This document shows positions 1 through 15,000 of a DNA stretch of 64,000 nucleotides, one piece after another (position 1 is the first letter of the stretch; each line of letters opens with the position of its first letter). A model generated the notes under the pieces. That model was not told the DNA's origin. It did not search any database and saw nothing but the letters and a program-made list of their open reading frames with translations. The stretch is from Cristatella mucedo (lineage: Eukaryota; Bryozoa; Phylactolaemata; Cristatellidae): contig WPIO01000004.1 of NCBI GenBank assembly GCA_009760855.2, forward strand, positions 12,724,501-12,788,500. Direction: 5' to 3'. Both the position numbers and the translations under genes were made by a program.

Positions 1-587
1 ATCCCTTTGGCGTAAGAGTCCTCGACGAACACATCGAGACAACGTTTAGCCCTGCACAGATTCGCATTCCTTGATTCCCCTAATAAAATTTGGCTTCAAC
101 GATTACTTTTTCGTCTGAGCTAACTGAGCTTTCGCTCACTGGTAATTTTATTGATTTGCAGCAGCAGCTTCAGCATTGTGCTATCACACCCCAAAATATA
201 ACCTTTGAAGCATTTGAGCTACCCAAACACATAAAAATGTCTGTCATACTTGATCTAGAGATGTTTTGTATAATGTGGAGCACACCCTTTTAAGAGGTAG
301 AATTTAAAAAAATAGAATATAGTTTGTTGCTAGTCCCCAAGCTCCACCCTACCACATCGTCTGTAAATTCTTCCTAAGAGGGTGACTGTGTGCTCACTGG
401 TGAGTGCGAACATTTCCAATGACACGGCTTTCAAAAACTCAATTAGCTTTTAGGAAGTGGTTGCCGAAGAGCTTCTGCTTGCCAGATCGAGTACAGTTAA
501 GGAACGGGACAGTCAGTTATGGACAGACGGTTAACGAAGACAACGTCCAGGGATGAAGAATAATTTTCAGTAACACATTTTAAGTAC

Positions 588-3006
588 CTCTTTCAAAGAA
601 TGGAGAAGCAGGTACTGCCGCCGAGGTTGAGTGGTGATCTCATTCAGCACGAATGGAAGATAGCGGGGCAGGTTTCCAACAGCAACTCCACCTAGAAATG
701 ACAGAATAGGGTAAAATGGTTAGTATAAGGAAGCCGAATTCACGTACACTGTAATAGACAGAACTTGTTCAATTAGGGCCCGAGTCTTAGTCCAATGGCA
801 AGGCCCTTACATTTCACGACCAAAGTCATGGGTTCGAGTCCCAAAGCAGCCAATCTTTTTAATTCCAACTGCCAGCAAGGCTGTTGAATTAGCTGACATT
901 TACTTTCAGGACAGGCTGGGCCAGCGGCAAGTCTGCTACAATTGCATAAGGCTGACAAACGACTGCATTGAAACCCATAGGCAGATGCTCAATTCGATAC
1001 TCACCAAGTGCATATGATGCTGCAGTCTTTACGTCCTCGTTAGGCAGAGAAAATGAAGACAGAATCACGGTTTCAGTCTCCCCATTACCACTCAGATCAC
1101 TGAAAATAGATTTGCCGATTTTTATTAGCCTTGTGATATCAGGCTGATCCCAGACCTTTGAAAATGTTATGCTGAAAGATGACACACTCCAATAAGACTA
1201 AAGTCACTCACATATGACGTCCAATCTCGCCAAGCGCCAGCAGAGAGAACAGCCTCACGGAGTCAGATGATTTGGGATTCTACAAACAAGCACACCATTT
1301 CACAACCCAGGGATAGGGTGCTTGCACGACACGATCAAGGTCGTGGGTTCTAGTTCTGCAGCAGACAGCCCTGCGACCATCGGAAGTGGATTGATCGGAA
1401 TAAAGGCTCTTCTTCGACTACATAAATTGGGCCTTTGAATAACCCGACATTACATTACCCTTACAGATTTACTCATTACAGCAAATAGCAGTATGTTTCG
1501 GGTCGATTTACCTTCAAATCATTTGTGAACCGACCGACAACTCTCATCCACTCGTTGCTGTGAGACACGGTTATAACAGCCACACATTTGGCCATCGATT
1601 GAAATGCCTGAAAATAACAATCGAAGAAATCCTGTTGATAGATATTATACAGGCATGTGAACATACACCCCTTCATTCATCAGGCTACACCGAGTGGACC
1701 TGCATGAAATGGCAGGATGCCCCAATCGAGACCACTTGGGCCACGGGTAGCAGTCAATTATGCAGGGGCCACCTACTTTGGGCATCTAATAATAATTACA
1801 ATAATAATAGTGATCATAATAGCGTTAGTAGTAATAATTATAACATTAAGACTTCCCTGAAACAGGGCCTAAACCCTTGCAGTTCAGCGAAAATGATGCC
1901 CAGGTGAGATGACAGGAGCTCAAGAAGAACTCAAGAGATCAATGGTATCTTACGTTACCGAGAGACAGAGTAGAACTAGCAGATAGACTCTACATAAGTC
2001 AGAAGTGCTATATTGCTATACACGACAGAGTAGAACTAGCAGATAGACTCTACATAAGTCAGAAGTGCTATATTGCTATACACGTTCATGATTGCAAAAA
2101 ATATAGCTTCGGACATTTGACATGTGTAGCAATACCTATTCAACCAAAATTAGAAATAAACTACTGCAGTAATGTGCAAGCAGAGCTGAATCCACATTTT
2201 AAATTTCACACGATCAGTGAAATATCGACTGAGTTATTGATTTTTACAAAGCACAAAGCTACACTTTTTTAAAGGTAACATTCACCTCGCACTGCAAACA
2301 TTTCCCACAATCTACCAAGTTTCAACAAGTTGGGGCACAGGTTGCACATGATACTGAGACCGGTACATTTTTTGTAGGTACGTCGTTTCCTGTTTACTTC
2401 CGGATTAGGTAGGGTTTGTTTAATCACTTTTCATTGTTTGTGGAAATCTTCAAAACGCCTGATCCCATTTCTAACATTTTTGTCCTTAACGAAAGGTATC
2501 ATAAGCAAATATTCGATTGCTGAACTATCTTTAGTACTTTCTCGACATTTACGGCAATACCAAAACCTATATAGCCTCCACAACAATGCCAAGTTAAAAA
2601 CCTATGCACCAGAAGTGAATGAAGGATAACGATTCAGGGAATCTATAACAACCTCAACACTCAGCTACAGCAGAGGGCTACATGCCTCTTGACCAACCAC
2701 ATGGTAGTGCCCATCAATATGGCAAGTACTGAATTGGAAGATCCTGTTTCCACGATGTGTCGTGATCTTGGTTTTTTGTAGTTTTTAGGGCAACCTTCGT
2801 TTCTTAGTTTTTTTTCTTTGTGGACTTTGCAAATTGTTTGCTCACTTTAGTTTTGGCATGAGTTACAGATTATTATTTCACGTTTAAAGAGCCATTACAC
2901 CACTAGCTTTGCAAAAATCGTAGGAAACATCTATACCGGTAATATAGCCATGTATATTAATTAGATGGTGGGTAGACAGAGATACACCCATGCACACGTA
3001 CGCACG

Positions 3007-3071
<65 letters not shown>

Positions 3072-6000
3072 TTGTGTGCATTGTCACCGATTATGTACAC
3101 AATTAGAGGTAATGCTACCATGTAACCGGTCAAGTAGTAACGAAAAAACTAGACCGGAAGTCAAAGACCAAAGTTTCCTGGCTATGTCCTATGTCCGGCA
3201 AAAGAAAACTTGGATAAGTTGGCTTGTCTCCCTAAAAACAACCCTACACCCTGAATTAGATGCTCCTGAGAAAATCGAGGTTCTTTTGAACATGCCACAT
3301 CCTCAGGCATCAGTGAGTGAGAAATAAGAGACAATTGGAGCCTTTAGAAAACCAAAAACACCAATCCGCCTGAGTCTGTCTACCGATAAAATCAGAAATA
3401 GGAGAAATTTTCACTGGCAATATCTGCCCAGTCTTTTAAACCTCTCCATTTCAGAACAAGCAAACTGGAAGCAAAATATGAGGTACTGCCTCCAGTAGTC
3501 GGCAAATAGCACCAACCATCAAATCCAGCTGAGGGCCTACGTGTCTCTTATTCCTCATACACTAGTGCCCATTAATAAGGCAACCCGTGACCAATATGAT
3601 CAATGGTTTCCTTTATCATATCTAATTCACCATTTTGGGGTTGCTCTTAGAGAAAAACAAAACACGCTGACTTTCCAAATTTGCTGTTCACCACACGTCA
3701 CAGATTATCGGTTTACCTTTAAAAAAAAATTATTTGCACGTTTAAGTAGTCGAGCTACCTCTGATCTTAAGAACATTCATTGGTAACATTGACTCTGGGT
3801 GTTCGACATGACTTGTTGGACGGTGAATGAGTGCACGCCCGGCAAACACTTAGGAGGTGATAGCTTCAGCATTTAATGTAGAAGTTCAGTTTACTGACCG
3901 AGTCTAATTAGATACCAAAAGAAAACGAATTAATAAACGCATATATTTACCGGATATATACGGAATAGTATTAGCAAATTTGGCACATTTATGTGGACCG
4001 TAAACAATCGTAAGTCAAATGTGCACAGCCAATAAGGCATTAGTGGTAAAGCGCGAAAATATTAGGGGGACCAGCTTAAGCTGCCGTCAGATTCTTAACC
4101 CTAAAAGTCTTTGATCCAGCCTGAGTCATTACTTCAACCCTGAACGACACGTCGGAGGGCCACGATGACAGTCAAATGTGGAACCTCATGTGCAGTGTCA
4201 GGCAAACTCTACTACACAGGGCTCAGATCACAAAGCAATCTGCAACAAAAACATAATGCATTTTAGTAAGCCCATTAGCAGCAACTATTAAAAGTGCATC
4301 CACTTGATGGCTTGCCACGAGGCTCCAAATTGCTCTGTTGATCACAAGAGTGATGACCTGCACACGTCACCTGATGGTTGGTACCTTCAATTTATATTCA
4401 TGTGTTTTAACTGACCAGCTAGAGAATTAATTATCTAGTGGCTGCTTACTGATAAAGAAGAGTGCTAATAAGATCAGTAGTGCTGAAAATAAATCGTGGC
4501 CATAAAGTACAACTTGCACAAAGGAAAGTAAAAAAAACGGACCTGCTTATGGACAGCAAGTGTCGGGCTCTGCGTCTCAGTCGATGGGCTGTAAACTGGG
4601 AATGTAAGCATCTACAAAAAATAACAAGCAGTCTACAATGACTTCAAAACTAAAATCCTAGAGTGCAAACAAGTCGCCAAACCAGTTCCAGCAGTAACTC
4701 CTCATGCAATAGAAATATATATGAATTCACGCAAATTTCCATCCAATCGCACAGAAAGAGTTTCTACGACTGCTGCTTAGTTGACTAGCATAAATCAAAA
4801 CAGAAAGCTGAACAGGGGACAAGAGAGATCGCTAGCTAGCACACAGCACGAGCTGCCGAGGTTCATTAACTCATACAACCGAAACTTAAAATTTGTGCAC
4901 TGTTTCGAGGTGCTTGGCTAGCCAGAAGAGCCCGGCTCGTGCTAAAAGACTATGCCTCACTCAGGCTATGGTCAGCGAGTTTCTCACAATGGTTCTGCAT
5001 CAATAAGTTTTCCTACTCTGCTCAATGCACAATCTGGATTGAATATAAAGGGACATCCTATGAAAGGGTTCACTCTACTGGGCACATGCCCTCCCTGACC
5101 ACAAGTCTCTATTTAAAATGGCATATTCTGATGGGTTCAAAAAGCTTCACTCGAACAAGGCTTTCATTATAGTCAATCCCCAAACCTAGCAAGAACGCTT
5201 TAATCTAATCAACAGACCCATTAAGATGACAGCTCCAGCTTAACGTTTCTCTCAGCCATACATACCAAAGTACTGTTTGGGATTTCCAAGTCTTCTTCTC
5301 TGGACAACTTCTTATACAAGAACTAAACTGGCTGCTAATATGCATACTCTTACTTTTGAATGCAGAATGACGAAACATGGTCTGCCGTGACACTAAAAGA
5401 AAAATGTTTGCCTCGAGCTGGGACGGATCACACAGCCTAGGAATTGCATGGTCTATGCTCTACCGATTGAATATCTATCGACAGTCCCTTATCCAGCAGT
5501 CAACACGAGATTTGAACCATTAGCTTTTAATGGTAAACTATGTGCTTGAGCCAAATCCTGGTGCACTGCCTGATGCATGAGCATATTTTCGATTGCAATT
5601 GACTTAAAGAACTGCAGCCCCTGCGTCTGCCACACGGTCAGCCAGCCACCAAGCAGCATATCTGCAGTGGTCCGACTCAAGCTCGCGCAGTCCGTCAAGC
5701 TCATGTGATACATTCAAACTGCCGAACTTGTCCCGACAGTCAGTCATTACAAGAGGTCCCTGCCTAAGGGTCTCCAGCAGTGCAGCTGCCTAATTGACTT
5801 GCCGCAATAAGCTTAAATTTATTTTAAGCACAGAGCGGTACACTTCCTAAAAAGGACTTTCCCAGTATTTACGGCCCATCAAGCCTCTGCTGGCGTGCCC
5901 CTTCCTTCACGATTCCAGAGCAGACCACTATTCAGGTGCTACACATGCACTCACCGATGAGCTAAGGCCCCCTTATCTGCAAATGCTTAGTCAACGAGAG

Positions 6001-9000
6001 TCATTGGCTAAGCCCAGAACAACTTGCCTCACACATGCTGCAGACATGGAGAGGGGGATAAGTGCCAATAGGTTCAAAGACTTGGGAGGGCACATGCATA
6101 ACCTCAGAAAAACCGAGTAGATCCCTTTCTTAAAAAAAAGATCATGAATAAGAACAAGAGGGCTGCATTTTTTTGAAGCTGACCATCCTAAGTAACATAT
6201 ACATCGAAGCTAAATGAGTCAGAACAGAAAACTCTTTAGCTAACATGGAATGCGGTAACCGGATTCATCATCAGAAGGCAAATCAATCGTGGAAAACGCT
6301 GTAAAGTACACTGTAAAGTACCCGGTGCATAGCGATTAAGGTACACTCAGCATCGTGCTGTGCAGCTTGCCTACTAATTGCAAAAGCACAAGTGACACAA
6401 TCACATTCGCACCATGACCATATTAGAAGAGTAAGCTCGAATAGTCTCACAACACTTCGGAAGCACTCAGCAGACTTTCGACACTCGTTAATTGAATACA
6501 TGCATTTTAGCACAAGCGTTATTCTGCAGTACAGCAATACTCATGGCAAGGCACACCCTTAAGACTGTTAAGGAGGTAAGAGAAAAACTGGGTTTGCAGA
6601 CAACGTCCCATACCAAGTCACTGCTGTTTACACAGTGTCTCTACATACATTTCTAGCGATTCGGTCCTACAGAAGAACAGAAAGCTGCTGAAGCCGCGTT
6701 AGCCACACGATTTGAGCACACAAGTCATAAGTGGCAACTCACCTCCAGCAGCTCATTGAATCCAAGATTGGGGGCACGCAGGGCAGCCACGCTCTCGACA
6801 AAATCGAGCGTGGCTGTCAGCGCGCCGCCCTGCAGCAGAGGCGACCGGAGCAACAGCAGCAGCTGCTGCAGGATCTCGCCACGCACGTGGGCCGTGGCAG
6901 AACTTTTCTGCGTTCGGCAGATCGTCGTCAGCAAGCACATCGTCAGCTAGGAAACAACAAAGCGAGTGAGGACATGCATATAGTGCAACTTTCGTCGACC
7001 GTGAAAACGCTATGGGGTCGATCTCTCGACACAGCACATGCACCGTTTGAGCTGCTCACCTGTGATATGTGCAGATCTGCTTCGCTGATTAGAGGCGCTG
7101 TCTCCTTCATGATGCTGGCTACGTTGTCAGCAGAGAGGCCGGAGCCTGTGGGACACGAGAGAGAGAGAGAGACAGAGCTGACCTACCAAATGTAGCTAAG
7201 AGGCTGACTGGCTGGTGCGCACGACCAGCCTCGCGAGCCGGCGATGAATTACCATGGCGCTGCATGATGACATCCAGACAAGCCAGCGTGGACAGCTTGA
7301 GAGCACGGTGATTCTTGCGAAGAAACGACGCCAGCACAGGAATAGCTTCAGGCTGCAAGCAAACCACCGAGACGCTGTGCGACCAGCCAATCCCGGAACA
7401 GCATTTGCACTGTTACTTTGAAAATGACAGCTGGCACCGAAAGAGCCAGCGGACACTCACTAAGAATGGCTGCAGGTCGATTTTCAAAGACGACCTGCAA
7501 GAGATGAGAGAGCAAGTGAAGTGTGTACACGAGGTAGGTGCACAGGTAGGCACCCCAAGCTCCGATGAGCACATTCACAGCGTGGCCACACGAAGAGACC
7601 TTGCCATTCACGAGCGCACTGTCTCCGTGATATGCGAAATGACCTAGCTTTTGTGATACTTGCCCTCGGAAAAAGCCTAACGACAGTACAAAAGCCAGCA
7701 TTCTAGACGATTTAAATAACAAACAAATCTCCGAGAATGCACCACATACCCTGAAATAAGAGTCAGGGCTTTCACTGTTGTAAGACGCGTGATCTCGTTT
7801 TTCAGTCGCTCAATGAATATTGGCAGACACTTAGGCAACTCGGTGCCAAGACTGTCACCAAGGCTATGAATGATCTGGCCCCTGTAAACAATAACAACAT
7901 GGCGACGTAAATTCAACGCAATACCTAGCCAGTTACCAGCAGTTAGTGCTAATTAAATAGTTCTTAGCTGCATGACCATAAGTAAAGAAACAAAAAAGAC
8001 AATCACAGGTGTCTATTCTGAAAAATTCATGCTAAGCTATGACACGAGCAAAATTCCCATTGAAGGGCAGGGTTTTAAAAAAGTCACATGTGAAGAAAAA
8101 AGTTACTTGAAGACTATATATCACAACCGGTAGATTTTCTGGAATTAGACATGCATAAAAAAGGAAGATTAGCCCAGTACTAACCAGATCAACACAGATC
8201 AGACGTAGCATCCATGCAATGCAATATACTTACATGCATGCTATTGCCCGCTCTTTGACCTCCTGATCAATGTCTGCTGCCTTTAGACGGTGCAGAGTGC
8301 ATTGATATAGAGGCTGGACGTATGGCCGAAAATCAAAGCTATAATTGACGTCTGAAACATTACAATTTGTGATCTCATATATCAAGACACAATTTCACTG
8401 GGCAGCTATGCATATGTACTAAACTAAGGTTGTTTCACCAACGAGTCAAAAGCCATCAAGTACAATCTCAACAGCGTAACTAGCTAAGCTAAAAGAAAGC
8501 AGAAAGAAAAACGCAAAAGCAGCAGGAGGATTGCAATTTCCAGCTACACATAGAAGCCAGCAGCCTCTTCTAGTACAGTAAGGTAAAAGGGTCATGGGCC
8601 AAATTTTATTCCTAGAATAACTTTAAATTAAGACACAAAATTCGTATAACCTGAGCGAGTGCAGAGCGCAACACTTCAGAACAGATGGTTGAAGCAGCTT
8701 AATACAGTGAAACTCTACTTACGACCATGGTAACAGTGGATCCCTGGTCATTTAAAACTGTTAAGAGTCTACAATTGATTCTCGGGTGGATAATCAAGGG
8801 ATCACATCAAAAAAATTCTTAATTTTTAGGTGGCTCCGATTTGTTGATGTGGGAAACAATTTCCGATTGTGAACACCGCAATGTATTTCAGCCTTCTTAA
8901 CTGAAAAAACTGTGCACATTCGTGCCTCCATAAAGCCCCTTCCGACTAAAGCAATTGCAGAATCACAACGTGTGACCTTCCTTAAGAGGTTTTCCGAGGT

Positions 9001-12000
9001 TTCTGCATGCAATGTGGCTACCTTAATAAGGTCAAGAAAAATAAGCTCATCACCTTAAGCCCCTAAACCATCATCTCTGTGATCTTCACTGGCAGACCAA
9101 CTTAGACCTGCCATAACCGAGGTTTGTAATGCACCTTTGGGAAAAGGGGCCGTCCCTAAGTCCTTCAAATCGGCAATCGTTCGACCCATACTTAAAAAGC
9201 CCGGATTAGATACAGAGGTCCTTGTAAACTATCGCCCAGTTTCCCTTCTTCCTTTCCTGTCAAAGATTCTTGAAAAAATTGTTGCTAAGCAGCTGGTTGA
9301 ACATACTGAAAAGAATGAAATGTCAGAAACATTTCAATCAGGGTTCAAGAGGCAGCACTCCACTGAAACTGCTCTACTCCGTATTAACAATGACATTCTA
9401 CGTGGCAACGACGACGGGAATGTCACTGCCCTAGCTCTGCTAGGTCTGTCAGCTGCCTTCGACACCATAGATCACGATGTTCTACACGAACGGTTGAGAA
9501 CAACGATCGGTCTGGCAGACGAGGCACTGGCATGGTTTAAATCGTACTTGTCTGATCGTGTTCAATCTGTGCCGTGTGGGGTTCAGGTCTCACACACGAG
9601 AAGGGTCACCTGTGGAGTCCCTCGAGAGTCCGTACTCGGTCCCTTGCTGTTCTCCATTTACACTCAACCTATGGGAAAAGTGATTAAGGCCAATGGAATG
9701 GGATATCACTTTTATGCTGACGATACTGAGTTGTATTTGTCATTTAAACCGTCGGAATCTGCTGCAGTAACTGAGAAACTGAATGCTTGCCTTGCCAACA
9801 TTCGATCCTGGATGTCGGAAAACTTCTTGAAACTAAATGACGATACAACCAAACTGCTGCTCATAGGACACCCTAAGCGCACGGCTGTATTAGAAGGCTT
9901 TGCTCTTCTAATAGGCAATGCTGTTGTGCGACCATCACCACGTGCTCGAAATTTAGGTGTCGAGTTCGACAGCTGCCTCAATTTTAAAAGCTTCATTCAG
10001 AAGACTGCATCCAAGATTAGGAGCTGTCTTCCACGGTGCATTGCAAAAAATTAACTAGCTCCTTAGTTCTGTCTCGGCTTGATTATTGTAATTCCCTTTG
10101 GGCTGGGCTACCAAAGAAAACAACCAGGCCACTGCAACTAATTATAAATATGACTGCAAGGCTAGTCTTCAAGTCCCAGAGGTTTGAGCACGTGTCTCCT
10201 TTGCTAAAAGAGCTAGGATGGACACCGGTTGAGCAACGGATACAGAGCAAAGTTCTTATGCTGACCCACAAGGCCCGCCACGGCTTGGCTCCTTCATACC
10301 TAGCTGAACTGCTGCACCAGTTTCAGCCTCTTCGCACCCTCAGGTCCAGTATGGACAATAAATTAGCTGTCCCATTCCTCCTCTTAAAGACCCTTGGCGA
10401 CAAAAGCTTTAGCTCTGCAGGTCCTTGACTGTGGAACTCGCTTCCACAATTCTTACTTAACAACAACCACTTTCCTGCTGCCGACTGTGGCTCATCATTT
10501 TCAGTGGTCCTGAGCTGCTACTTCCATGCTACTCACTACCTCAACTGCTCTCTTGAGTCTGCTATGCTTCCCACTTTCTCTTTCTTACGCTAGACGAAGT
10601 CTGTTGGCTACCAGATGCTTACCGAAAGCCACTTGGCCTGTGAGTGTGCTATACAAAACTCTCCCGTGTAACGCCCACATATAATAATAATAATAATAAT
10701 ATTGCACTTGATAAAGCGCCCTCAGAGAACTTAATCTCTTTCTAGGCGCTTTACATTTGCTGCAAAGTGATACGCAATAGAATAGTAAGTAAAATCATGC
10801 TTGAAAAACAAACAAAATGAATAACATGGTTAGGGGTTACATGCACTGGGTCAGCATGCAAATGTGGTTAGTGGCAGCATGAACAGTGTCAGCACGCATA
10901 AGCACATCGAGGACGAATCACAAGGACCCACTAAATGCTGTCCTAAATAGGTATGTTTTTAAGTTTCTTTTAAATGTGGTCAGGTCAGGGGATGTTCTGA
11001 TGCAGGTCGGGAGGGAGTTCCAGGCTGTGGGAGCATACGAGCTAAATGCACGGTCTCCAAAGGATTTAAGGTTTGTACGAGGCACATAGTCTTTATGGCT
11101 TTGTGGAGTTACAGATAGACATACAAAAATGAAAGAATAACGGATAGGTTCATTTGGGTCAACCAAATGCTAGCAGACGGCCCACAAACCCTACAGTACC
11201 CACATTCGTGTTTTTAGTGTTCATTTATTGAGCTTTAATATTAAACAGCCCTGGTTTAGAACCTAGAGAATTATATACATTTAAACTTGCTTGTAAGGCT
11301 GGATTTATGAAGATACAACACACAATGGCTTGAGATTATGGCAAATCGACTTCATCAGTCCAGATTACAGAACAAGCAATGCAAGACATGGGAACCGAGC
11401 ATCTTCACAAGTTACCGTGTCCCTATGAGAGCCTCGACTGAGACCCCACAACCTCAGTAACGTCGTTCGACTAATAACTACAAGATACTAAGTCAATAGT
11501 CGAGTATCACCTAGCCCCATTTTAGTAGCAACTCACCCAATGGTCGCAACACCTTCACAAGTTGTTGTGTCACTATTAGAGCCTCAGATGTTATCTTGTA
11601 GAACCCATCGTTGACTGCCGATACAACAAACTGAAAAATATGCTCAGTTACACATAACATGATCGTGATCGTTCAGATTTGGCAAAGTAAGCAGATTAAA
11701 AATGCTAAGCAGAAGAGCAAAAATGAATCAGATCAATATTGCAAAACTGGAGTTTGTGATGCATCGTTGATGATTAAGCCACAGTTCAACACTATACTCA
11801 TTAATTTACAAGCATTACAGATAACATCGCCACATTAAAATTGCTCCAAAGCACGAGTACGATTTTACAGCCACAAAATAAAAGCCTACCGGAACAATGA
11901 CAGCCACGTGGGGATGAAAGACTTTGGCACTGTGATGAGTCAGCAGTATGTTGAGGAAGCCAAGTGTATCTATCTTCATATTGGAATTCGAAGTTTTATC

Positions 12001-15000
12001 ACTACAAATAAGAAATTGGATGCATTAGATGTTACACAAAAAAGACATATTATACATCAAAGCATGGGGGTTTCGATGAATATTATTATAAATATATTTT
12101 ATAATATTTTAACATATTAATATAGCTTATTCTATTTTTGTAATGCCCATATAAACTAGGAGAAATTATTATTTGTTCCAGAGCAAGGAATAACTTATTT
12201 GTAGTCTTTCCCTAAGAGATAGCACATATCGGCCTAGAGAAAATGGTTAACATCCGGGTCACACAAAAATATTATTAATTAGTTATATAGCACCGAAAAA
12301 ATCTCAGGGAACAATACAACCAAGTTATAATCGTCATTATTAACTAGATCTGTATATTGGTGCTTTACAACTCACTGCATGAGAATCAATAAGTACGGTT
12401 TAATTACATATATACTACCATGCTTAGACAAGTATGCAAAAGCACCGAAGTATTATGCTTAAGCCAGCATGTAAAAGAACAAAAAAGACACAGCTACGCA
12501 CATTTCGACGTGTATGCACTCACATCGAAACGTGTGCAAAACCACCATTAGTAGGACCCCTAATTAGTAACAAGCACAGAATCATGCACAGGTAAGCAGG
12601 CAAAGCACAGAAAATACAATAAGCCGAACTAAATGGGGCAGGGGAAAGTTACGCAGAACAGACGACTGTGCATGTCATCCAATAAGCATGTAATACTTGT
12701 TGCTTATTGAGCATGCTACCACTAATCATTCGATCGTGCTTCCTTTGCAGGATATGTAAAGTGCCTAGAAAGAGATTGAGTTCTCTATTGAGCAACTGTA
12801 ACAAATGTATTATGTAAAGCGACTAGAGAGAGATTGAGTTCTCTCAAGGGTGATTTATCAAGTGCATTATTATTATTATTATTATTATTATTAGGGTGCG
12901 GGCCGGGAGCCCTGAAAAAGGGAACTGCACTAATAGATTTCCAAGTCCTTCTTGAGCACTTCACATCTCGCATGGGCTTTACTGGCACTGAATTGCAATG
13001 GTTCAGGTCCTACCTCAGCGGGAGACTCCAGAGTATAGATGGGAATGGACAAAGATCATCCGAGGAACCTCTGAAGTATAGGGTACCTCAGGGGTCGGTG
13101 CTTGGCCCTGTTCTTTTCACGGTTTATACTCTCCCAATAGCAGATATTCCCAGGCACAATCTAGACTTTCACTTCTATGCAGATGACAAGCGGTTGAACT
13201 TTGCTTTGATCCTTCCCAGCCCTTCAGCACATCGAATTCTCTACTACCACATGGATGGCAGCAAAACTTCCTAAATTAAATTATGATAAAACCAACTTAC
13301 TAGCTATGGCAAACCAAGTGTGATTCAGAAATTGGAAGGTTTAACACTCACAATCGGCTCTGCCAGCTCTGATCTCCTATTGAATATAACAAAATGTAGG
13401 TGCCCTTTTTCAAAGTAACATTTTATTAGACGACCACACCAGCTCCACAGTCAAGTCTGCTTACTTTCAGCACATAACATTGCTAAAATTCGGGCATGTT
13501 TAGACAGGGATACCATATCTAAGTTGGTCCATGCATTTGTGACATCCTGTCTCGACTACTGTAGCTCACTGTTTGCTGGACTACCGGCCTGTGCACTCAG
13601 GCACTTGCACTTACAGCTAGTGCACTCAGGCACTTACAGCTGGTGCAAAACTCTGCAGCTAGGCTTGTCTGTCGTGAGCATCGCAGTTGCCACATCCCAC
13701 CACTTCTCGCCGACCTGCACTGGCTCCCAGTCAAGCAACGCATCGACTTCAAGGTTCTGTAATTCACTTTAAGGTCCCTTTATTCATTGGCTCCAGCCTA
13801 CCAATCAGATCTACGCTCCCACAAGGCTAAGCATCATACCACTCGCTTTTCGGAATCCAACTGTTTACCTATACCTCGGACAAACCTCAAATCCTTTGGA
13901 GGCCATGCATTTAGTTCGTATGCTCCCAAAGCCTGCAACTCACTCACGACTTGCAGCACGACATCCACTGAGCTCACTGGCGCAGCAACATGACCAACAA
14001 ATTTACCTGATGCTGAGCTTCTGCTCAGATTAAATAAAGAAATAATAACTCATTTGCATAGCACTCTAAGAGAACTTAATCTCTATTCAGGCGCTTCACG
14101 TATGCCATCGGGCTCGAGCCCACGACCTCGGCCAGACCTTGGTCTGGCCGAGCACCTTAACAACTGGGCCAAACCAGTGCAGGGTGGGATAACGTTTTGA
14201 TTTAAAAAATTGGACACTGCAGTATACCATAACTTACCTCAACGAGAAGGCGATGCCAGGTACGACAGAGGGCAAGTGATCAGCAAGGCTGCCAGGCAGC
14301 ACCAGTACCAGCTCTGACAACAGTGAGAAGCATGCCTGCCGAGTTTTGAAGCTTTTGTCTTTGAGCTGCCGATTGACAGCCTTTACAATACTCGAAATCT
14401 GGGCTTGCAGCATTGCTACAGGTCTACAAGATTAACATATTTTTTTACAATAAATTGCGATTGACATATCGAGCAGGATAACACCAGAAACAGCCTGGGG
14501 CTGCTACTGCTACAAAATCCTAAGGGCAGTTGTTACAGGTATATAGATAACAACTATGTCAATACAAGAATGATAACAGAGGCCTTAAGTCCGGCCAGCT
14601 GTGTGAAGTAAGTAGATCGGTGTGCTTCCTATTGCGCAATGGTGAAGTTTTATTGACCAGAACTTCATACACAAGTCAAGCATTTTAATTATATTTTGAT
14701 TCCCACGACGTGTTGATATCTTGGGGACAGCCCAATTTATGCACACAGTATATAATATTATAAGGTATGCATAAAAAAATCTTAGCTGATTAAACAGCCT
14801 CTTTTTGTATAGTTACAGAAGAGCCTTTACGGCTTACACCACCGCTTGCAGTGGCGATAAAGAATCGCCCACCGCAGGAATCGAACCCACGACCTCGAGC
14901 CGAGGTCGTGAAAAGCAACCGCCTTACCCAGTGAGCCATTACGGCTCACCAAACATATATATACGTCACAAGTTGAAGTTCATCGGTAAACTGGAAGTCT

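Noticed and set aside
1-587. Next CAND1 exon (IISSA...VGLKPYVE-type sequence)
   Set aside because: No minus-strand frame here resembles the expected protein; the exon is probably left of the window.
775-850. Functional tRNA gene
   Set aside because: A and B boxes are visible, but no acceptor stem or anticodon arm closes properly and the sequence continues into a SINE body. The same applies to the other tRNA-like sites.
1964-2083. CRISPR-like direct repeats
   Set aside because: Only two adjacent identical units without spacers, in an animal intron. No CRISPR array is present in the window.
2884-3327. Open frames of Thr-His or Cys-Val repeats
   Set aside because: They are translations of the CA microsatellite with no flanking coding support.
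5425-5560. Additional tRNA-SINE on the minus strand
   Set aside because: A B-box-like GGTTCAAATCTCGTG is present, but the head and body do not match either SINE family. The evidence is too thin to list.
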